Source: Patella vulgata (Eukaryota; Mollusca; Gastropoda; Patellidae). From it: DNA of 64,000 nt. How positions within the stretch are numbered: position 1 is the first letter of the stretch; each line of letters starts with the position of its first letter. Below the pieces are notes generated by a model that was not told the DNA's origin, searched no databases, and worked only from the letters and a program-made list of their open reading frames with translations. The position numbers and the translations under genes were made by a program. Shown here piece after piece: positions 49,301 to 61,300 of this stretch. The stretch is from contig NC_065884.2 in assembly GCF_932274485.2 (NCBI RefSeq), positions 55,490,546 through 55,554,545 on the forward strand, given 5' to 3'.

Positions 49301-52300
49301 AAAGCTATTGAATTGAAAATAGTACAAGTAGTTAGGAAATGTAATAAACAAGGGACAACTAGCATTTAACAAAAGTTGTTGCCAGGGTAACACATTTTTG
49401 GGGAAAAAATTATGAAAAACATAGGTACATTATAACTCTGTAACTAATTAAGATATCTTCGCCAAATTTGCAGGGTATATAAACTAATATCTACCACAGA
49501 ATCAGACAGAAAGTAATTTGAATTATCCTTAATATTTCAAAAATTATCAAAATATTTCTCCAAAGACAAAATATTGTTGTGAGGCACATGTTTTAAACAC
49601 CATTTTCCAAGAAACTATAAAAACTAATGTTAGTTTACCCTGTTTATCACATTTCCTAACTTCTTGTGCCATCTTCAATTCACTAGCTTTAGAATTTTAG
49701 AAAGCATTTTTCGGGTAGTCTGACCCCTTAAGATAAACTATTAATATACTAATAATTTCCCTGTCCTTGTGAAAATGTCTGAACTAGTCCATTGTTATGG
49801 ATAAAAAAAAAAGAAAAATATGTCTACATGTCCCACCAAGCCTCACCCCTATACTTCTTGTAAATTGTATTTGAACAGATCTGAATAAAAACCACTCAAG
49901 GAACATACCTACCAAATTCGGCTGAAATCAATCAAGTGAATTACAAGCAGAAATCAAAACCAAGTGAAAAAGTATAAATTTTCCCCTCTGGTTATGATTG
50001 AAATCCACTTAGACGTTCTGACGACATGCTAATATGAAATTCAGAGAAAACTAGTCTAGATGTTTCTGCAGTGGAAGACTTTGTATTGAAAATAATTGTA
50101 TTTCTGTTTTACTATATCTAAAGCCGTAGCACAAGGAAATGATTTACTGTGCTACAATAATTTAGAACCTGTCAAATATCATTCTTGAAAATTGAATTAC
50201 ATTTTTTTTAAAACTTGTAGAAAGAATTTTCTGAAATTGAGGCAATTACAGTAATTCTTTAATTCAACAATTTCCATGTGTATACAGCTTTTGTTTGTTG
50301 CACTAAAATGAAAGATGATCAACAAGACAAAACAACCCCAAGCATCCTTGGCACAGACTACTGTGGGATTAAAAAACTACTCCAACAAAATGGTTTAATT
50401 ACCTTGTTTTTTTCTGTTGTGCCTCTATATCATCAGCATACATTCTCATAGAACGTTTCTTGACAGGGGGTCCGAGTAATTCTTGTAATTCTGCTTCCAT
50501 ATCTAACCCATCATCATCTAATTCTAAAGGTGCTGTTCCTGAAATAAATGATAACTATATTTTCATAGGGAAGAGTATGAGCATCAGAGAAAAACCCATT
50601 TCCGATCAAGGGACCTGCGAGAAGTATTCACTTTCTTCCCTGTAAACACATCTTTGTAAACACATGTACAATATGACATGATAAACAAGATAAAAAATTC
50701 CACTGAAAACTTGTTCTCAAGTTGAAATAAGCAAAATGTGAGTGAAAATTAAAAATCTGCAAAACAATTTCAAAAATTACGATCATGTATGGTGTCACAA
50801 GTTCTAAAAGTAAAAATATGATCAGAAATATAAATCAGTCTGTGTCACTACAGATCCGAGACTGAACAGCGCAGTGGACACTTACGACTAGCCCCCGGAT
50901 CCATTCACTTTTTTTGAATTGTCTGTCTGTTTGTGTTTTCCTGAGTGTGATGTCTTGTCCGTGTATTTGTTTTTGTGTAAATTTTGTGTGGTGCAGTCCC
51001 CCTGCACTTACTATTAGAGTATTTACAAGAAAAGTTTGACCAACTGAGGGACAGGGTTGACGACAATATATGTCCAAACTACATAGATGTGTTTAAATAT
51101 GATGGGTAGGGCATCAGCTACTTCTCCAACATCATTTAGGTAAAGCAAGCATTAAGCGTCTTGTCTCTTCTTTAAGCAGTGGACACCTTAATCATGCGGC
51201 TGAATCGTGCGGCTGAATCAATCGGTGCCAAATGGGTGGACACACTCGATTCACCAGTCGATTGCATCACCTTTCAAGTTACATGATTAAACATGGCGGC
51301 GCCCATGTCTTCAAACAATCACGTGACTTCTCGATATGAGGGATGATGAGTGGTGATTGGCTAATGAATTCTACATTGGGGCGAAAGTGGACACACTAGG
51401 CGAATATAATTCGGCCAAATATATCAAACTTGTTTGAATCGCCCAAATCATTCGGCCGAATAGAAATTCTGTCGAATGACAGTGGACACACTAGGCGAAT
51501 TCTGACGCCAATTGATTCGGCTGAATCATTCAGCTAGTGTGTTCACCGCTTTTACTTACAACATCTCTGCAGCATGTATGCATGAACAGACAAATCTCCA
51601 TACTTTCCAAAGTTTTCTGGTATATACATTTATTGTCGATAGTGTTTAACCAATGATCAGCTCGTTACTAGAAAATGTTCTGGTTTTTTTTTATTTAAAC
51701 AATACTTTATTCACAGGATACCGAAACAAGCCAAAGGCTTATATAAATCGGCTTCCCAAAAGCAAGATACATAAATGATATAAACATATATTCATAATTA
51801 TCAAAAACTTTATACCTCGAGGTTTATTTTTGTCTGTAAAAAGTGCTTTGGGTTTTTCAACTATTTCATTATCATCATCATCATCATCCATTATTTCCCC
51901 GTCCTCTGCCTCCTCCTCCACGCGACTACTCTTTGAATTCTTCACTTGTTCATATTCTTCATTTCTCTTGACAGCTCGATAGCGTCTCTTCCTAAAATAC
52001 ATTTTAAATTCAAAAACTTTAAACTAATAAATTACAATGTTTACATTACTTTGATGCCAAATAGCCTCAGTAAACCATATCTACTAAAATTGAGTTGAAA
52101 TCGATCACATTGTTCGGGAGAGGAAGACAAAAATGTAGCAAAAAAAACAATCTGATTAAAACACAGATTCTATTTCGTTTCGTTTTTTATAGTTAAAATT
52201 TTAGTTTTATTTGTCTTTACTACACGTTGGATCTGGAAGAGTTGTTATATCATCCGCGTTCTGGTTGATGGGAGGGATTAGCCAATGAAAAGGTCTGTTG

Positions 52301-55300
52301 CAGCGAGTTCATGGTGTGCGATGCACGGAACTGTGCATAACCTACTAGAAACATCAACGCTGACTGGTTTATCAAATGTTCGAGTTCACAGGGTCAAAAG
52401 CCACTCACATGACCCCTGAGTGACACAACCTTCCACTACATCTGGTCAGATATTTATGTAGTAGTGATCTGTATTTTAATCAGATTGCAAAAAACCCCTC
52501 TAATTTTGACAATTTAATGCCTGCATGTTTGATAAATGATCTTTAATACACCAATTCACAAATACAGAAATCTTATGACCAAATGAAAAATCTGTGTGAA
52601 TTTGAAAGAGACCTATAGTGTTCACAGAAAATTGTAGCTGGACAAGTGACAACAATATATTCATATTAAATGTGGCTATATAATCAACAGTTCTTTTTGT
52701 TATAATATACGGCTGTTTACTTCAAGTCACATTGGTCTAAATTTGTGCAGACTGTAGGGGTGATGATTTTCCGTGATCACAGAAAAAACGCAGAAATCAC
52801 GGAATTTGAAATCTCACACGGAAAAAGACGGAAAAGCTGATATTTGTTGATACTAACCACAAACTCAAAACAATTTTGCAGTTATCCAAGTATTTCATCT
52901 TTTTATTCATAAAAATCGGAAATATTGAATGATATCGCATGGTTTTGTTACTGTCTATTTTAGTATTTAGCTACTATCATTTCATCATTTAGGAATCATA
53001 ATTTTACTCGAAACGAAAACCCTGCTTTCAGGTATCCCTGTATACAATTACTCTGTAGTTGAACTTGAATTAAACATTGTAATGTATATATCTGTCTTAA
53101 AAAAAACTTCTGTCACTTCATAAAAGTAAAAATTGTTTCATTTACTTCTTATTTTCCTGCCGGGCTCGTGACTCGTGTTTATCCGCATTAACCATGTGAC
53201 ATCACAAATATGCCGTAGCCTTGTGAATCCAGCCCTTATTCTAGAAGAAACGGTAACTACGAAGATTTCTGTATAAATCGCGACTACAACTAGCAGCTGA
53301 GAAAAATGGCTTTGTCTGCTAAAAAGATGAAACAAGCTCACAAGATGTAATTTTCTGTTATTTAATTCGGGAAACAGGTTTAAAGAATAACTAGTCATTC
53401 CCAATTCAACATTTGTTATCATTGGTTCAAAATGATCCGTTTTGTAATAAAAGGCATTTTAAGATGTTTTATTCATTTATTCATAAAATAACATTTTATC
53501 TCGAAAAAACGGAATATGCTCAGCTCTGAAGCGGAAAATAACGGAATTCAAAATACTTAAAACGGAATTTGCTATTTTCTGAAACGGAAAATCATCACCC
53601 CTAAGACTGTGATTGGTAGACTTCAGATCAACCGACCAATCAACTGTGATACAGAGAAATTCTACAAAATTTTTTGAAAGACATTTTTTTTAGAGATTTG
53701 ATTAGTCAATACTGATGTTACAGTGGGTTTTTTTTGTGAGTGATAAACTGAATAAATGAAACGAAAAAAAACATGTCTAAGTTTTTACTAGATTGACAAA
53801 TTTTGTCATTTCTGTGTTAAGGATAAAAGTAACAATAATACATTCCTCACCTTGATCCACTTATTAAACCTTTCTGACCTGAAATAAATTATTACTCTTT
53901 ACATTTGTTTTACAATATGATATGAAAATGGAAATGGAAATGGAAATGAAATGGAAATGAAATGGAAATGAAATGAAAATGAAAATGAAACGAAACAATT
54001 ATTATTATTATTTATAGTGTGCCCTTTCATAAATAAACAACATGATTATGGACATGTTAACGATTGTATACAGAGTCAGTTAAAAGCCTGATTAAATAAT
54101 TGTGTTTTAAGTTGTTTTTTAAAAGAATATAGAGATGTGCAACATCACAAACTTAATGGTAGATTATTCCATAGAACAGGGGCTTGAAAACTAAAAGAGA
54201 GACAGAGAAATGGAGATTAATGTCCACACGACACAAACTAGGTCATTTCGGGACTAACATATGGTTTAATTTTATTTCAATAATTCGCTTGGCATAAGGG
54301 GCTTTATCAGTGGGAGGAAACCAGAGAACCCGGAGGTAACCCACGAGGTTGGACAGGCGACCCTACTCCTTGTCACGTACAACTGAGGAATCGAAACCAC
54401 GCCAGTTGACTCAATGACAGACCTTATAATACAGCGTGCACATGCTAACCATTCGGCCATCCAACCCCCCTGAAAACTAAAAGAATGCTGACCATAAGAG
54501 AATAATTGAACATTCAATGAACAGTTTTAGGGTTTAAAAATAGTTGATCTGATGTATGTAATGTTCAACCAGATATAGAAAGTTCGAAAAGATATGAGAG
54601 GTAAACAGGAGCTAAATTATTTAAACATTTAATAGTAAGTATTTAACCAGAAACCAGTGTAAATTATATAAAACTGGAGTTATGTGGTCACAATTAGTTT
54701 ACCGTCCTACTTTTCTGCACCGAGTGGGTAAATGAAGACATGCGTAACCATGCAGTGTGCAATAAAATAAGGGAAATTTTGCCAGGACAGCGATGCTACT
54801 CTTATTTTAAATTCCAACTGTCAAGGGTTCTTTTATGTGCACTCCAAAGCATACATGGGACCTCAGTTTTTCGCTGAATGAACAGTTGGTGAGATAAATG
54901 TAACACCTTGATATGTGATGTTTGTTATAAAGTCATTTAACGACATTATCATTTGACAAATATATAAAAAAAAAACATTCATCAATTTTAAACAGTCAAG
55001 TACCATACTTACCACCATAATTGGGGTTTCCATATTTGACATAATATTTACTTTTATTCTCAGCACCAATAACTTTCTTATCAGCTGTAATAGAAAAAGC
55101 CAGTTATTACAACAATAGCCCTCTGTCCTGCACCACTAACAAGGGGAAACCACGCCGGAAAATCTAATCAACAAAATCGCCTAACAACTAACTTTATCAA
55201 CCATGATAACATCACAACTTCATGTGACAATACCATTGTAGAAACACTAGAGATTAGTGGAGCCATCATTTAAAACTGTTATCTAAATAATTTACCTGAA

Positions 55301-58300
55301 AATATTACTCTAATGATCTAGTGGTAGAACTATAATTCATACGAGTGCCAGTTTAATCCTAACAATGGGATGATGTAGGTAGGCAAATTTACCAATCTGA
55401 TTAAACTACAGATCTCTATTTCGTTTCGTTTTTTTATACTTTTGATGGCCTAGACTACATGAAGATCTGACCAGTTGTAGCGATAGTTCGCGTCAGACGT
55501 CATACGAGCGACTTTTGACCCTATGAAGTCAGACATTTGATTAACGAATCAGCATTGATGTTACTAGTGGATTACCCACAGTACTGTGCAAAACACGCCT
55601 AAATCTCGCAGTAACAGACAGTTTCATTGGTTAATTCCTCACACCATTCAGAACATGTCAATGATAATAACTCTTCCAGATCCTAGTGTAGTAAAGACAA
55701 GTGAAACAAAATTTTGAACAATAAAAACGAAACAAAATAGGATCTGTGTTTTAATCAGATTGCAAATTTACAAGATGGTACAACAATTACATCAGACAAT
55801 CCAACATACCTTTGGTGGCATATCTTAGAAAGATAAATTTTGATTTCGGATGTGGATTACCAAACCGCCATTTTCCAGGAGGCCATCTTATTTCATTTCT
55901 TTTTCTGTGATTTTTCTCCTCTTTCTTTATTTCTTCCTCTTTTATATTTTCCTATTTAAAACAATTCCAGTACCTTAATTTATTGCTTATAATTAACTGA
56001 TGGCAAATATTTCTGGACTGAATTGAATAAAGTGAATTGAAATTGGGTTCAATGTCTTACTTTTCTGCACGAACTGGACTAACAGAGGCACTATGGCTGA
56101 CCAATAAATCGATTTCTAATTGTCGGGAGATTCTTAACATGCAATGGAACCTCAGTTTTCCATCCTATCCAAGAAACTAGATACATATTCAGTACAATTT
56201 GAAATTTTAAATGATTACTTGATAACTCATTAATCCTAATAATTGAGATGAGCTGAGATATATATCTTTCTAAACATGCAATGGGATAGTTCTCCATCCT
56301 ATCCAACAAACAAGATGTATATTCAGTGCAATTTGAAATTTTGAATGATTACTTGATAACCCGTCGTCCCCTTGTCAGTGATGCAGGACGGAGGGCCTGA
56401 CAAGGACAGCTGTCTAGTTGTTCGAATGGGACGAAAAACCGAGGTCCCATGTACACATTGGCGTGCACGTAAAAGATCCCTTGGCAGTTGGAATTTGATA
56501 TAAGAGTAGGCCGGTGCCCGGGAAAAATTTCCCTCATAGCACACTGTATGGCGTATGCCCCTCAATCCTAATATTTGAGATGAGCTGAGATATATATCTT
56601 CCGTACCATTGTAAGCATATCGCTGTCTATTAATGTTTAATAAACATTTATGGTTTAATTTTTACAGTTTTTAATACAATCTGTATACAAAATTGCTATG
56701 CAGTCGTGGGACTTGCGTAGCAAAAGCATTATGCAAATTATCAAGATTTTGGATCACAATTTTTGTAATCTGTTTATAACAATGGGCAAAATACAATGAG
56801 ATACTAGCTATCCCAACACAGGTATCAGTAGTAACATGAAAAATCTTTTTCAAAAAAAAAATAACATAAAGCTGCGGCTAAGTATTATGTCTAAACTCTA
56901 GTACTATTACGTCATGTTTCTAAGCAAGATTACAAAATTCTGGGACAAATAATTCATCATACGAATCTCTATCTGTAGATATTATATAGAAAGCAACCTT
57001 CCTTCATTATTACATTACATATCTTACTTCATTATTACATTACATATCTTATTTCATTATTACATTACATATCTTACTTCATTTGATGAAGAACCATGAT
57101 CCATAGATACAGATTTTGTTTCCTCATCAGTTTTGTCGAGCTTTATTTCAGAGTCTTTATCTTCTTTATCTTTCTGCGTTATTGGTGACTCGTCATCGCT
57201 AGCAGCATCTAAATCTAAATCATCGTCGTCAACTTCCATTTTTACTTCTTTTTTCACATCAGTATCAACAGTTTCACTTTCCTTCTCAACCATTTCAGTA
57301 TCTGTTTTAACTTTCTCTAGTAGAGTATAAAAAAGTATAATAAATAATCCAACATTATTTAGCTGATTTGAAGAAAACAGTTTTTATATTCTAACAAAAA
57401 TGTAGACAAGGGCTCCATGGACAACCTTTAACAAAAATGTCTAGGTGTGCTAGTGACATCATCAACAATTTCTGATCTATCATTGTGTTATTTCCAAATT
57501 ATCTTTTACTTAAGTTTCTACTCTTTCTAATGTCAAATGCCAATGACATGGCAAACACAATCTTCAATTTAGTGTGGTATTAAAACATACATTATGCAAG
57601 CGCTAAAACTGCCACTTGCAGGTCTTTCTTTAGGCCTGAAATGTTATATAAATTATTAATCAGACATTAATTAACTTATCCAGACCATAATCAACTCTAG
57701 ACGCCATCATTAGCCGGAGATATTTACTGGATTTGAATACATTTTGTGACGGATAATTTAACGTCAAAATGGATAATCAAGACTTTGTTTTTTATTGTAC
57801 CGACTTTAATAATGATAATCGAGGCTAGGCCTAAAATTCAATTGCTAATATCTCGGTTCAGAGTGAAGCAATTTGACAGACATTTTCAGCATATTCTATT
57901 TACATCATCTATTTTTTAACTAAAAAGCTGATTCTAGTAAGTATTATCTGTTATTAAAATATGGAAACAGTCGGACCATCTCCTTTTATTAAGACAGTCC
58001 TTTTGTGCCTGTTCATACTTTCCAAAATGGAAAATATAAAACCAAATTAATACCAAAATTATGAATGACTTGACATTTCTCGGCTTCCATAACATTTAGG
58101 GATTTAAAAATATTGATATGACGCAAAAAAGTGTTTATGTAAATATCTATGCAATGCCGCCAGATATTGATCAACATCACTGCTGACGATGAAACATAAT
58201 ATATAAATCCCTAAGAATTCAGTGCTGATAACAACTGAAAATGTAGCCAGGTAAAATAGCCAGTTATAGGTTGACAGGGCATTTGTAGGCCGATTACCTA

Positions 58301-61300
58301 CATGGAACCAATAATCGACTGAACACTACAACTGCCAATACAGTGCTGTATTCATTTATTTTTTGGTAATCAGTAAATAATAAATGATGAAAAAGATATA
58401 ACATCCTAAAATTTTGCCCACTCACTTCTCTTGAAGATTTTTAGATGAAAAACTAAATACTTAATTTTTAAATGATGACCATATGCCAATCCACCATAGT
58501 TACATTACAATATTTTCTGGGTGTAATAATATCATGTTTCACCTTATGTGACATTTTATATTTTGAATAAAAAAAATTACCTTCAACATTTGATTTTTTT
58601 TTCTTTTCTTTTTCATTTATTTTTTCTTCTTCTTCAGCCATGACAGTATCATAATCCCGACTTAACGATGACATGGCTCTAGCAGCCGTCACAGGATCAA
58701 ACCAAACAACGTTACCTAGTAATTATTAACAAGTAAAATAAATAAGATCAATTTTTTATTTGAACTTTGCCCACAGTCTTTGAGAAAAAGAGATGCCATA
58801 CTAAAAGATATGATAGCATTGTAAACATCACTAATGCATTCTTTAATTAAGGATAGCTCTGGTACCTACATGTAGAATTCGTCTAAAAGTTAACCTATGT
58901 AGCTGAAGTCATTGTCTAGATATTATGGCATCTTCCTCAATATGAATGCCCTTTTTGATTAATGTTACATCAGAATATAGAAAAAGATGGATCATCAACT
59001 TAAAGTGTCAATGACTGTTTTAGGTTGACACAGTAGAATAATTATTTGGTAGCTTTCCATTTCTAACTTGATATATAAAACAAAAGTTTGAATGTGAAAG
59101 TCTTACAGGATGAATCATCTATCCATTCTATTCCCCCTGGAGCAAATTCACCAAAATATTTATAGAGATCTTGGGTGCTCATTTCGTCTGTTCCTCGGAT
59201 GTGTATAGCTTCAAGTCGTATTCCTCTTTCACCTTTATCAACATCTTCTTGTTTTAAACCAAGGCTGAAAAATATCAATTGTAACATACATAATTAGAGT
59301 AAAGCGGCTTTTACAACCAATCCATACAACCATCGAATTCAACACATAACTGGACGACTGTTTACACAATACAATGGTTCTATTTGATACAATGGTTCTA
59401 TTCATTGTATGACAACATTTTTTTCTTCTTTGTAACTGGTGTACAAGTAATAAAACCATCACAGTTGGAATTTGAAAAAAAAAAAAAGTAGGTCTTGATG
59501 GTGCTGTCCTGGCAAAATTTCCCCCATAGCACACTGCATGAAGTATGCACGTCTTAATTAGAAAAGTAGGTGCAGAAAAGTAGGAAGTTTAACCCCATTC
59601 TATTTTGTAATCTATAAAATAAAGTATCAGTTAGTTGCCCAAATAAATTGACGCTATTTTCAACAGATGTGAACCACAACTTGGAATCATACATGATACT
59701 GTTATATATTTTTCCTGTACCATGGTATACAATGAAACTGATTTCTGAGTAAATATATTAACTTAATTTTTTTAGTATTTTTTAAACAGAACTTTTATTC
59801 CACCATATATTAGTCTGTTAAAAATAATAGTGCACCTTTTAGGTCAGCAGTGTCGTTAACATGCTGTGATTAATAGAAGAAATCGATTTTCTATTTCTGT
59901 TGTTTAAATTTTAAGAAGCCACTCAGCCTCAAAAAGGCATTTCTTCAGATCACATTACTTTCAATGGGCATTTCTTCAATTCACAATAATTTCTTTATCT
60001 ATTTCTTGTTTTTCAGTACACAGAAAAATGTCCAGTTGGAATATTACAAAGTGTGTCCCCTGCTACATGTACATACCTTTTCAGAAGAGCTGACTGATCT
60101 AACGGTTTATTTTCAACAACAGGCAAACCAAACCTCTTAGCTCTTTCATCTTTCTTCTCTATAGCCTCCTGTAAAACACAAATACATTTTGATAACTTTT
60201 ATGCAAATAGGAAAGTTTCTAAAAGCCTACATCCACACTCCCCATAAACTATATACATGTATTCTATAATCATAAACTATAAATAATAATTTTATGCTGT
60301 CTCAAGTTTAATTGTGCACCCAGATTGGCTCGATACTTTACTGTTTTTAGTTACAAAATAAGTGATGTAAATCCTGACATTTCTACAAATAAAATGACAG
60401 GCCTGCCTACTCAGTACACCTAATAAATAATATCGTTTCAAAAAAGAAAACACTGAATCAACTAATTATAGTTTTGTTCAATCTGATTAAAACAAAGATC
60501 CTATTTCGTTTCATTTTTTTATGGATCAAAATTTTGTTTTTCTTGTCTTTACTACACTAGCTATGATCTGGAAGAGTTGTTACGCCGTATTTAACCTGCT
60601 TTCTGTTTGATGTGACCGATTGCCAAATGAAATGGGTCTGTTACGGTGAATTCTTGGTGTGGTGTGCACAGAACTATGGATATTTCACTAGAAACATCAA
60701 AGCTGAATGATTAATCAAATGTCTGAAGTCATAGTTTCAAAAGTCGCTCGTATGACCCCTGATGCAAACTTCCAATACAACCGGTCAGATCTTCACGTAG
60801 TAGAGGCCATCGAAAGTATAAAAAAACAAAACGAAATATAGATCTGTATTTTAATCAGATTGAGTTTTGTTTGGATCGATTTGGATCCATAAGAGAGAGA
60901 GAGAGAGAAATGGGGTTTAACGTCCACTCGACACAAACTAGGTCATTTCGGGACTAACATATGGTTTAATTTTATTTCAAGAATTCACATGCGTGTAGGG
61001 GTCTTTAGCTGTGGGAGGAAACTGGAGGACCCAGAGAAAACCCACGAGGTTTGACAGGCGACCCTACTCCTTGCCACGTACAACAGGGGGATTCGAAACC
61101 ACGCCAGTTGACTCAATGACAGGCTTTATGATACAGCGCGCGCACGCTAACCATTCAGCCATCCAACCCCCCTGGATCCATAAGTCATTAAATGAAATTA
61201 TCAAAAGAATGAGTTAATCACCATTCGATTAAAAAATTACATTTCAGATAAAAGTGGGGATTAGCCATTACCTTAGATGTTAAATCAAGTCCTGTTACAA

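Noticed and set aside
57060-57330. Plus-strand Ser-rich frames opposite NCBP3 exons 1 and 6
   Set aside because: They are antisense shadows of Asp/Glu-rich coding exons.
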